Of a stretch of DNA of 36,710 bases, positions 1-7,263 are shown piece by piece. The stretch's first letter is position 1. Every line of letters starts with the position of its first letter. The stretch covers positions 1-36,710 of the forward strand of contig JAQCFT010000008.1 in assembly GCA_027619545.1 (NCBI GenBank). Reading direction: 5' to 3'. Source of the stretch: Verrucomicrobiota bacterium. GTDB lineage: Bacteria > Verrucomicrobiota > Verrucomicrobiia > Limisphaerales > AAA164-E04. Under the pieces are notes generated by a model, which was not told where the DNA came from, ran no database searches, and saw nothing but the letters and a program-made list of their open reading frames with translations. Made by a program: the position numbers and the translations under genes.

Positions 1-981
1 CAGATCCTTCATCGCCGAGTGATCGGCCAAGGCGAAGCGGTCACGGCGGTTGCCGATGCGGTGATTCGGGCGCGTTCAGGATTGAAGGATCCCAATCGGC
101 CGATCGGTTCCTTTATTTTCCTCGGCCCGACCGGGGTCGGAAAGACGGAACTCGCCCGGGCATTGGCCGAGACGTTGTTCGATGCGGAGACCAACATGAT
201 CCGCATCGACATGAGCGAATATATGGAGAAGCACGCGGTGGCCCGTTTGATCGGCGCGCCCCCGGGTTACGTGGGTTACGAGGAGGGCGGGCAGTTGACG
301 GAGGCCGTGCGGCGGAAGCCCTATTCGGTGATACTCTTCGACGAAATCGAGAAGGCGCATCACGACGTGTTCAATGTGCTGCTCCAGATTCTGGATGACG
401 GACGTTTGACCGACAGTCAGGGCCGCACGGTCAACTTTAAGAACACCATCATCATCATGACTTCGAACATCGGCAGTCCGCTTCTTCTCGAGAACGCCGG
501 CGAAACCGGCGACATTGACGAACCGGTTCGGAAAAACGTGATGGCTGCGCTCCGCGCGCACTTTCGTCCCGAGTTCTTGAATCGGGTGGATGACATTGTT
601 CTGTTCAGTCCTCTCACCCTGGCGGAGCTAAAGGAAATCGTGGGTTTGCAGTTGCAGCTGTTGCAGCAGCGGTTGATGGATCGCTTCATTGATTTGCGCT
701 TGAGCGATGCGGCCTGCGAGTATGTGGCCCGCGAGGGGTATGATCCGGTTTATGGCGCGCGCCCCATGAAACGTTTCTTGCAGCGGCATGTCGAAACGGC
801 GTTAAGCCGCAAATTGTTGTCCGGAGAAGTGAGCGATGGAAGTCGCGTCGAAGTGGATCTGCACGATGGAGAGTTGGTCTTTCGTTCGCAAAGAGGAAAT
901 GGCGATGGCCCCTCGGTCGAGTCAGGCACCCGGAACGGCGCAGAGAGAGAGCTTGTTGAAACGGCCTCGGCCGAAGGCTGA
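1..981 (+). CDS. clpB: ATP-dependent chaperone ClpB, C-terminal part (5' truncated by window edge)
   Basis: The frame is open from base 1, and the first residues ([10 protein letters not shown]) match the entry into the second AAA+ domain of ClpB/Hsp104, so the N-domain, first AAA+ domain and coiled coil lie upstream of the window. Visible are the Walker A motif GPTGVGKT (about bases 124-147), the pore-loop region with GYVGYEEGG, Walker B with LFDEIEKAH, sensor/arginine-finger region FLNRVDD, and the C-terminal small domain ([15 protein letters not shown]). ClpB is a cytosolic hexameric disaggregase that works with DnaK to pull apart aggregated proteins. The C-terminal tail after the small domain is polar and a little longer than usual. 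ClpA/ClpC are alternatives, but the lack of a ClpP-docking loop in the visible part and the motif spellings favour ClpB. Confidence 0.93.
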   Translation, partial: QILHRRVIGQGEAVTAVADAVIRARSGLKDPNRPIGSFIFLGPTGVGKTELARALAETLFDAETNMIRIDMSEYMEKHAVARLIGAPPGYVGYEEGGQLTEAVRRKPYSVILFDEIEKAHHDVFNVLLQILDDGRLTDSQGRTVNFKNTIIIMTSNIGSPLLLENAGETGDIDEPVRKNVMAALRAHFRPEFLNRVDDIVLFSPLTLAELKEIVGLQLQLLQQRLMDRFIDLRLSDAACEYVAREGYDPVYGARPMKRFLQRHVETALSRKLLSGEVSDGSRVEVDLHDGELVFRSQRGNGDGPSVESGTRNGAERELVETASAEG

Positions 982-1007
982 GCGCGCACAGTTCCCTACA
1001 TGGGTTG

Positions 1008-1031
1008 GGTCCACTGCAAACGCAGTGGACC
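1008..1031. terminator. Perfect hairpin between clpB and tRNA-Tyr, possible terminator
   Basis: Bases 1008-1017 and 1022-1031 form a perfect 10-bp stem (GGTCCACTGC / GCAGTGGACC) closed by the loop AAAC. It lies 27 bases past the clpB stop and also downstream of the oppositely oriented tRNA-Tyr, so it could end transcription from both sides. Only a short TTT follows on the plus strand and no T-run follows on the minus strand, so a classical intrinsic terminator is not proven. Confidence 0.45.
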
Positions 1032-1078
1032 TTTCGAGCGGAGACCGTGACTCGGTGATTCTCGTGCTGTGAGAAAAG

Positions 1079-1163
1079 TGGTGGTAGGAACAGGATTCGA
1101 ACCTGTGAAGGCAAAGCCAGCAGATTTACAGTCTGCCCCCGTTGGCCACTTGGGTATCCTACC
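1079..1163 (-). tRNA. tRNA-Tyr (anticodon GTA)
   Basis: Reading the minus strand from 1163, the molecule starts GGTAGGA and ends TCCTACC-A-CCA, giving a 7-bp acceptor stem with an encoded CCA (bases 1081-1079). The anticodon arm CAGACTGTAAATCTG places GTA in the loop, which decodes tyrosine codons. The T arm contains GGTTCGAATCC. A long variable arm (class II tRNA) is present, as bacterial tRNA-Tyr requires, and the total of 85 bases fits. It stands alone, divergent from cysS, and is read toward clpB. Confidence 0.97.
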
Positions 1164-1376
1164 ATTCCCTTTTTCAAGGTGCTGTCTGGTTGTTTGCACC
1201 GGACAGAGTTGGGAAAGAAACACGATACCTATGGACAAGTCAAGGCCGAATCGTTGTTAAATTTGGCGGCACGTTGTTTTTTGAATTTTGCGTGCTCCCC
1301 GATACCTTCTTTATCGTCGGGAGAATTCTCGCTTTTCTTTCCTCTCTGATGGCTTAATCTTGCCTGCCAAAACATC

Positions 1377-2795
1377 ATGGGATTGAAATTATTCAACACG
1401 CTCAGCAGGAGCATCGAACCTTTTCAACCGTTGGACCCGGAAGGCCGCAAGGTCGGCATGTATTGTTGTGGTCCGACGGTGCACGACTTTGCGCACATCG
1501 GGAATTTCCGCACATTCGTGCTTTCGGATCTGGTTCGTCGTTATCTTGGCTTCAAGGGATTCGAGGTGCGTCATGTGATGAATATCACGGACGTTGAGGA
1601 CAAAATCATTGCCCGGGTCAAGGCTTCCGGCACCACTCTCGGCGCTTACACAAAAAAATACGAAGATGCTTTTCTGAATGATCTCGAAGAACTCCGCTGT
1701 GAGTCGCCTCACGATATGCCGCGAGCGACCGAGCACATGCCTTCGATCATCGACCTGATTGCGCGTTTGGTGGAGCGCGGGGTGGCTTATGCCGCCAAGG
1801 ACGGATCGGTCTATTTCAGTATCGGGAAATACCAAGAGGCGGGGTGTTGTTATGGACAGCTGCAAAAGCTCGATTTCGATCAGATGCGTCCCGGCGAGCG
1901 TGTTCAGTCCGATGAATATGCGAAGGACGCCATCGCTGACTTTGCCTTATGGAAAGCCCGCACCGAGGGCGATGGCGAGGTGTTTTGGGAAAGTCCCTGG
2001 GGGCAGGGACGTCCGGGGTGGCATGTGGAGTGCAGCGCCATGAGCATGCAATACCTTGGGACCAGTTTTGATCTGCATCTGGGGGGCGAGGACCTGAAAT
2101 TTCCGCATCATGAGGACGAAATCGCCCAGAGCGAAGGTGCCGGGGTGCAGGAGCAGGGGCAACGCTTCGTCAAGCATTGGGTGCATGGTTCGCATTTGCA
2201 GGTGGAGGGTAAGAAGATGAGCAAGTCGTTGGGGAACTTTTTCACCCTGCGCGACTTGTTGGACAAGGGATTCAATGGCCGTGAAATCCGTTTCGTTCTG
2301 ATTTCCGCACACTATCGCGAGACGTTCAATTTTACGATTGAAGGTTTGAATGGCGCCCGGGCGGCTCTTGGTCGTTTGGATGAATGCTTGTTCAAGCTCA
2401 AACAGCAGGCGGGTGACGCAAGCGCTGAAGTCGGGTCGGAACTGACCGCAAAATTTGAAGCGGCCATGGATGACGACCTGAACGTGTCGGCTGCCTGGGC
2501 GGCTGTTTTCGAATGGGTGAGGGATACCAACCGGCAGTTGGCGGATCAAACCATGACACCTGTGATGGCGGCGGCACAATTGAAAGCCTGGGAGCAGGTG
2601 GATTCTGTTTTAGGGATGGGAGTCGAAGAGCAAGGAGATGATACTCCCGAAGAAATCCTTTCCCTGGCGGACCAACGCCAACAGGCGCGAAAAGATAAGA
2701 ATTGGGCTGAGGCGGACCGTTTGCGCGATGAGTTGAAATCCAAGGGGTGGGTGATCGAGGACACCCCCAACGGTCCCAGACCAAAAAGGATCTGA
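1377..2795 (+). CDS. cysS: Cysteine--tRNA ligase
   Basis: Class I aminoacyl-tRNA synthetase of 472 residues that charges tRNA-Cys in the cytosol. The zinc-site cysteine lies in YCCGPTVHD (C31); the other expected ligands are C219 (HVECSAM), H244 and E248 (FPHHEDEIAQSEG). The HIGH signature appears as HIGN from residue 41 and the KMSKS loop as KKMSKSLGN. The C-terminal region is the usual helical DALR-like domain followed by a short tail rich in W, K and R. Length matches the family. The ATG at 1377 puts the first motif at the expected distance, although no clear Shine-Dalgarno precedes it. tmk follows after 3 bases, so the two are probably co-transcribed and translationally coupled. Confidence 0.97.
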   Translation: MGLKLFNTLSRSIEPFQPLDPEGRKVGMYCCGPTVHDFAHIGNFRTFVLSDLVRRYLGFKGFEVRHVMNITDVEDKIIARVKASGTTLGAYTKKYEDAFLNDLEELRCESPHDMPRATEHMPSIIDLIARLVERGVAYAAKDGSVYFSIGKYQEAGCCYGQLQKLDFDQMRPGERVQSDEYAKDAIADFALWKARTEGDGEVFWESPWGQGRPGWHVECSAMSMQYLGTSFDLHLGGEDLKFPHHEDEIAQSEGAGVQEQGQRFVKHWVHGSHLQVEGKKMSKSLGNFFTLRDLLDKGFNGREIRFVLISAHYRETFNFTIEGLNGARAALGRLDECLFKLKQQAGDASAEVGSELTAKFEAAMDDDLNVSAAWAAVFEWVRDTNRQLADQTMTPVMAAAQLKAWEQVDSVLGMGVEEQGDDTPEEILSLADQRQQARKDKNWAEADRLRDELKSKGWVIEDTPNGPRPKRI

Positions 2796-2798
2796 ATT

Positions 2799-3446
2799 GT
2801 GGCGGATTCACGAGGCAAATTCGTTTCGTTTGAAGGCAACGAGGGCTGTGGTAAATCCACTCAGATAGCTTTGTTGACCGACCGTCTGCGTACTACCGGA
2901 AGGGATGTGATCGCCTTGCGTGAACCGGGGGGGACTGGTCTTGGGGAAGCGCTTCGCGATATTCTTAAAACTCCCAAGGAAGGAGTGGAAATTGATCCGG
3001 TGTCGGAATTGTTGCTTATGAATGCCAGCCGGGCTCAATTGGTGCGTCAGGTCATCGAACCTGAGTTGGCACGAGGGAGCATCGTGCTGGTGGACCGTTT
3101 TTTTGATTCGACGGTTGTTTATCAGGGATACGGCCGTGGTCTGGATCTTGCCTTGGTTCGAAAGACCATAGAGGTGGCGGTGGGGGTGACGATTCCTGAT
3201 TTGACCTTGCTTTTGAAAGTGCCTTTACATGTCAGCGAATCCCGTCGAGCCTCCCGCGCTCAAACTTCAGGCCCTGAGAGAGATCGGTTTGAAGAGGCTG
3301 AACGCGCCTTTTTTGAGCGTATTGAACGGGGGTATGATGCGATTGCGGATGAGTCTTCGGGCCGCGTCAAGGTGATTGACGCCACCCGGGACATTGATGC
3401 TGTGCATCGGGCGATCTGGTCTGAAGTGTCCGGATGTCTTCAATAA
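2799..3446 (+). CDS. tmk: dTMP kinase (thymidylate kinase)
   Basis: This 215-residue enzyme phosphorylates dTMP to dTDP, an essential step in dTTP supply. It has the P-loop GNEGCGKST near residue 14, the DR(F) motif in LVDRFFDSTVVYQGYG, and a LID region with the basic cluster RRASRAQTSGPERDRFE. The arginine-bearing LID is the arrangement seen in bacterial type II enzymes. Translation starts at GTG 2799, only three bases after the cysS stop, which supports coupling. The residues after the start (ADSRGKFVSFEGNEG) agree with the family's N-terminus. It may share its downstream hairpin with the convergent HAD gene. Confidence 0.96.
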   Translation: MADSRGKFVSFEGNEGCGKSTQIALLTDRLRTTGRDVIALREPGGTGLGEALRDILKTPKEGVEIDPVSELLLMNASRAQLVRQVIEPELARGSIVLVDRFFDSTVVYQGYGRGLDLALVRKTIEVAVGVTIPDLTLLLKVPLHVSESRRASRAQTSGPERDRFEEAERAFFERIERGYDAIADESSGRVKVIDATRDIDAVHRAIWSEVSGCLQ

Positions 3447-3480
3447 AAAAACCGGGAAAGGCTGGGAGCACTTTTCCGGT
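3445..3480 (-). terminator. Intrinsic terminator of the HAD phosphatase gene
   Basis: Bases 3451-3460 and 3471-3480 pair as a 10-bp stem with one G-U pair and a 10-base loop. Read on the minus strand it is followed by a run of six T residues (plus-strand A at 3445-3450). It lies about 120 bases past the stop of the minus-strand gene at 3599 and begins directly after the tmk stop, so it separates two convergent genes. Confidence 0.8.
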
Positions 3481-3558
3481 TAAGACTGATTTTAGGAGTG
3501 CGCAAGCTGAGATACGTTCATCCTGTAATGGTATTGAGGCTATCTCAAGCGCGCTCGC

Positions 3559-3578
3559 GGACCTGCGGCAGCAGGTCC
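3559..3578. repeat. REP-like palindrome
   Basis: GGACCTGC-GGCA-GCAGGTCC is a perfect 8-bp palindromic stem with a tetraloop, in a C/G-rich setting, in the gap between convergent tmk and the HAD gene. It has no T-run and a separate terminator lies next to it, so it resembles a REP/BIME-type extragenic palindrome. Only one copy was noticed in this window, so the repeat nature is an inference. Confidence 0.35.
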
Positions 3579-3598
3579 CTACCCGAAAGGTGAGGCGC

Positions 3599-4483
3599 TT
3601 AGATGACCCAAGGTGGGTTTTCCGGGAGGCATTTGTTGAATTCGGCAACCAGTGCGTCTTCATAAGCGCCTGCGTATTCCTCGTTAAAAAACTTGTCCAG
3701 AGCTTCGTCGAACAAACGCTGCCAGGAGGCTTCCTCATGGCCCGGGTTGATCGGGTAGAACAGGGCAAAGTTGCTTTTGGCCGCTTTGAAATCTCCGGGA
3801 GCATCACCGATCATCAGGATGCGGGTGGCTTCATACTTGGAAGCGGCGGCGAATTTTAGGTGTTCCGTTTTGGTACCCATTTCCTGCCCGGCGATCATAG
3901 CGATGTAGCCATCCAATTGGTTTTCGCCCCATTCGCGTTGCAGAGCATCGACGGGTGTTTGGGAGATGCACATGGCGTCTGCTTTTTCCCTGATTTTCTC
4001 AAAGCATTCCCTCACCAAGGGAAATGGGGGGACGCCATGGACGATGTCCTCGACCTGGGCATTGACGGCGGTGGACCATGCATAGACGAGGTCCAGATTG
4101 TTGTTGCCGCCTTTGACTTCCGCTTCCAGGGTTGCGTTGCCCAGCTTGGTTTCGCGTGCGATCCATTCATCCACCGCTTCGGAGGAGGGGATCTCGACGT
4201 TCCGTGCCTGCACCTCGGGGCGGTCTTTGAGGAAATTGAGAGCGTTGGAAAGGGCCGGGAATCGGTTGATGCCGCGCGTTTTGCTGTAAAGATTGACGAA
4301 CTCCCACACTTCGCGGGCGTATTTGCTGACGGGCTGAAGTCCGAAATGTTTGATAAACATGGGAACAAAGCACTCCTTGTGCTTGATTTCCATGCTGTCA
4401 AAGACACATCCGTCCGAATCAATTCCCACGAAGAAATCCTTTGTGGGTTGAAATGCTTTTAATTGTTCTGCTGGGTCGCTCAT
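3599..4483 (-). CDS. HAD-superfamily phosphatase-like protein
   Basis: A 294-residue cytosolic protein with the four haloacid-dehalogenase motifs. Motif I is DSDGCVFDS with nucleophile D22 and acid D24; motif II is the Ser/Thr in CISQTP; motif III is the Lys in GTKTEHLK; motif IV is GDAPGD. A helical cap of roughly 120 residues (about 45-165) sits between motifs I and II, typical of class I HAD proteins, and contains many acidic residues. The substrate cannot be read from the sequence: phosphoglycolate-phosphatase-like or sugar-phosphate phosphatase are possible. It stands alone, divergent from the threonine aldolase, with its own terminator. No clear ribosome-binding site precedes the ATG; an A/T-rich leader does. 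Confidence 0.85.
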   Translation of the reverse strand: MSDPAEQLKAFQPTKDFFVGIDSDGCVFDSMEIKHKECFVPMFIKHFGLQPVSKYAREVWEFVNLYSKTRGINRFPALSNALNFLKDRPEVQARNVEIPSSEAVDEWIARETKLGNATLEAEVKGGNNNLDLVYAWSTAVNAQVEDIVHGVPPFPLVRECFEKIREKADAMCISQTPVDALQREWGENQLDGYIAMIAGQEMGTKTEHLKFAAASKYEATRILMIGDAPGDFKAAKSNFALFYPINPGHEEASWQRLFDEALDKFFNEEYAGAYEDALVAEFNKCLPENPPWVI

Positions 4484-4630
4484 TTGTTTTTTATCAAATT
4501 ATTCAGTGAACCTGAGCTGAGCATTTTCCAATAAATTTGCATGAACTGCAAGCTGTCTCTTATTTCATGCTGGCCTTTCGCCGGTGTGGTCGGCAGACTG
4601 GGTTTTAATTGCCTGACAGGAATTGAATCA

Positions 4631-5689
4631 ATGACCGATCATCAATCGACAAAGACTCGCGAACGGCATTTTGCCAGTGACAATTATTCCGGGGTGTGTC
4701 GTGAAGCTTGGGCAGCCATGGAGGAAGCCAACCGTGGACACGTGTCCGCCTACGGCGAGGATCAGTGGACAAGACGTGCATCGGACATGTTGCGTGATCT
4801 GTTTGAGACAGACTGCGAAGTGTTTTTTGTGTTCAACGGCACGGCTGCCAACAGTTTGTCCCTGGCATCCATGTCGCAGTCCTATCACAGCATTCTTTGT
4901 CACGATTACGCGCATGTCGAACGGGATGAATGCGGTGCTCCGGAATTCTTTTCCAATGGAACCAAAGTACTGCTGATCCCTGGTCCCAATGGCAAGATCC
5001 GTCCGGATGATGTGGAAGAGATGGTTAAGCGCCGCACGGACATACATTATCCCAAACCCAAAGTGGTTTCCGTCACCCAGGCCACCGAGATGGGGACCTG
5101 TTACACGGTTGAGGAGTTGGAAGCATTGGGTTGTCGCGCCAAGCATCTGGGTTTGAAAATGCATATGGATGGGGCCCGTTTTGCGAATGCGGTCGCTTCT
5201 CTGGATTTGAAACCCAAGGAAATCACCTGGCAGGCGGGGGTGGATGTGTTGTGTTTTGGGGGAACAAAAAACGGGACCCCCGTCGGGGATGCCGTCGTGT
5301 TTTTCAATCACGAGCTGGCCCATGAATTTGATTATCGTTGCAAGCAATCCGGGCAGTTGGCTTCCAAGATGCGCTATCTTTCCGCACCCTGGGTGGGGAT
5401 GTTGCAGGACAATGTGTGGCTGAAATACGCCCGGCACGCGAATGGCATGGCTGCTTTGATGGAGGAATTGCTGAGCCCCATCAATGAGGTTCGGATCATG
5501 TTCCCGCGTGAAGCCAATTCCGTCTTTGTGGAAATGCCCCGGCATCTGATTGATTACATGCACGGGCAGGGATGGAAGTTTTATTCTTTCATTGGTGAAG
5601 GTGGGTGTCGATTGATGTGTTCATGGGATACCCGGGAAGAGGATGTCCGAGCCTTTGTTGATGATTTGAAAAACGGCCTGAGGGCTTGA
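4631..5689 (+). CDS. Low-specificity L-threonine aldolase-like PLP enzyme
   Basis: Fold-type I PLP enzyme of the beta-eliminating lyase/threonine aldolase family, predicted to cleave L-threonine or L-allo-threonine to glycine and acetaldehyde. Visible are the N-terminal SDNYSG and YGEDQWT blocks, the FNGTAANSL cofactor segment, D180 in HMDGAR (pairs with the pyridine nitrogen) and the Schiff-base lysine K213 in FGGTKNG. The length, 352 residues from the ATG at 4631, is normal. An in-frame ATG at 4541 would add 30 residues unlike the family, while the ATG at 4631 has an AGG-containing leader, so 4631 is preferred. It is monocistronic and divergent from the HAD gene. Confidence 0.9.
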   Translation: MTDHQSTKTRERHFASDNYSGVCREAWAAMEEANRGHVSAYGEDQWTRRASDMLRDLFETDCEVFFVFNGTAANSLSLASMSQSYHSILCHDYAHVERDECGAPEFFSNGTKVLLIPGPNGKIRPDDVEEMVKRRTDIHYPKPKVVSVTQATEMGTCYTVEELEALGCRAKHLGLKMHMDGARFANAVASLDLKPKEITWQAGVDVLCFGGTKNGTPVGDAVVFFNHELAHEFDYRCKQSGQLASKMRYLSAPWVGMLQDNVWLKYARHANGMAALMEELLSPINEVRIMFPREANSVFVEMPRHLIDYMHGQGWKFYSFIGEGGCRLMCSWDTREEDVRAFVDDLKNGLRA

Positions 5690-5729
5690 TAAGAATATAG
5701 GCGGGGTGGCCTAATGGAAATCTGATGGC

Positions 5730-5742
5730 AGGAGGGACCATG
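5730..5742 (+). promoter_or_regulatory. Strong ribosome-binding site deciding the start of the sigma-54 activator
   Basis: AGGAGG at 5730-5735 lies four bases before the ATG at 5740. It overlaps the codons that would follow the alternative ATG at 5725, which itself has no Shine-Dalgarno sequence, so initiation at 5740 is favoured. Confidence 0.6.
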
Positions 5743-7263
5743 GAAAGTACGAATCCCAAAATATTGGTGGTTGATGATGTCACCGAAAATCGCGAGCTGT
5801 TGCGTGAGACGGTCGAGCCCGAGGGTTTTGACGCTTATTGCGTGCCCAATGGTGATCTTGCCATCGAAGTGGCGAGTCAGACACCGATGGATTTGATCCT
5901 TCTGGATATCCGTATGCCGGGAAATCTGAATGGCATTGATACCTGCAAAGTATTGAAACAGGTCCCGGAAACCGCACCTGTCCCGGTCATCTTCATCACT
6001 GTTGACAAAGAACCCGAAACCCTGGTTCAGGCCTTTGAATCCGGGGGTGTGGATTATGTCAATAAACCATTCTCCAAAGACGAGTTGATGGCCCGCATTC
6101 GGACGCATGTGGAGTTGTATCGTTTGAGGCGGGAGCTGGAGTCCAAGAACCGGGATCTTGAAGAAGAAATTCAACGTCGTGAAACCGCGGAAATTGAGCG
6201 TGATCTTTTATCCGAGCAGACCGCCGACCAGGGTGGCGGATCCGGATTGATCGGGCAGAGTGAACAAGCCCTTGCGTTGCAGGAGCGGATCGACAGCTTG
6301 CTGGCGTATGAAAAGGTTACGGTCCTGCTGTGTGGGGAGAGTGGCACGGGAAAAGAGCTGGTGGCGAAGGCCATTCATCATGGTCGGGTCAAGGGGAAGG
6401 CTCCTTTCATCAGCCTCAATTGTGCCGCCATACCGGGTGAGCTGGCGGAGTCCATGTTGTTTGGTCATTTGAAGGGTTCATTTTCCGGTGCCGTTCGAGA
6501 TCAAAAGGGATATTTCGAAATGGCTGGCAACGGGACTTTGTTTCTTGATGAGATCGGAGAACTTCCCTTGCCCATGCAGGCAAAACTACTTCGGGTTTTG
6601 GAGGAACGTGTTGTGGTGCCGGTCGGATCGACTGCTTCAAGAAAAGTGGATGCGGGTATCATTGCCGCCACGAACAAGGATCTGCAGGTTGCTGTTCGAG
6701 ACGGCGTATTTCGAAAGGATCTTTATTTTCGTCTGGCTCAATTTGTATGCCAAATTCCGCCCCTCAGGGAGAGAAAAGAAGATATCTTGCTGCTGGCGCA
6801 TCATTTCATGCTGCTGTTTGCATCTCAAATGGGCCGACCTGCTCCGGTTGTCACAGAAGGAACCAAACAAGTGCTGCTGAGTTATGGTTATCCCGGTAAT
6901 ATTCGTGAGTTGAAGAACATCATGGAGCGTGCGGTGATTGAGTCCGGAGGGGCCAGTATTCAGCCGGAGCATCTTCATTTTTTCAGCTACGGTCAGCAGG
7001 TTGACTCGGTTGCTGCTTCGGAAGCTGATCCGGTTGTGGAAGCCGTTGCCGGCGGCAAGTGGCCGGATCATTTAAGCCGCGTTGAAAAAGCCATTCTTGA
7101 TTACATTGACGAGCATGGATCGATTCGGAATGCGGAATGCCGAAACGAACTGAAGATCAATATTGACCAAGCCTATTATCTCCTGAATCAACTTGAGAAG
7201 GCGGGGCTGATCCGGAAAATCGGGCAGTCTCGGGGAACCCGGTATATTCTTGAGAATGCATGA
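5740..7263 (+). CDS. Response regulator / sigma-54 interaction AAA+ activator with winged-helix C-terminus
   Basis: About 507 residues. Receiver domain (about 8-125) with phospho-acceptor D56 in LLDIRMPG and the conserved K in NKPFSKDE, then a coiled coil (about 130-165), then an NtrC-type AAA+ domain: Walker A GESGTGKE (199-206), sigma-54 loop GSFSGA (246-251), Walker B LFLDE (D270), and the NIRELKN sensor II segment. The usual Fis-type helix-turn-helix is missing. The last 65 residues (about 442-507) look like a winged helix ending in GLIRKIGQSRGTRYIL. The ATG at 5740 has AGGAGG four bases upstream; the earlier ATG at 5725 has none. Its stop overlaps the ATG of the giant kinase (ATGA), so the two form a two-component pair. 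Confidence 0.93.
   Translation: MESTNPKILVVDDVTENRELLRETVEPEGFDAYCVPNGDLAIEVASQTPMDLILLDIRMPGNLNGIDTCKVLKQVPETAPVPVIFITVDKEPETLVQAFESGGVDYVNKPFSKDELMARIRTHVELYRLRRELESKNRDLEEEIQRRETAEIERDLLSEQTADQGGGSGLIGQSEQALALQERIDSLLAYEKVTVLLCGESGTGKELVAKAIHHGRVKGKAPFISLNCAAIPGELAESMLFGHLKGSFSGAVRDQKGYFEMAGNGTLFLDEIGELPLPMQAKLLRVLEERVVVPVGSTASRKVDAGIIAATNKDLQVAVRDGVFRKDLYFRLAQFVCQIPPLRERKEDILLLAHHFMLLFASQMGRPAPVVTEGTKQVLLSYGYPGNIRELKNIMERAVIESGGASIQPEHLHFFSYGQQVDSVAASEADPVVEAVAGGKWPDHLSRVEKAILDYIDEHGSIRNAECRNELKINIDQAYYLLNQLEKAGLIRKIGQSRGTRYILENA

Noticed and set aside
1164-1376. Promoter of tRNA-Tyr or cysS
   Set aside because: A TTGACT-like box exists on the minus strand near 1240, but no -10 box at proper spacing was found.
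2398-2860. Long minus-strand frames across cysS and similar frames antisense to other genes
   Set aside because: They mirror the codon pattern of well-supported genes on the other strand and have no domains.
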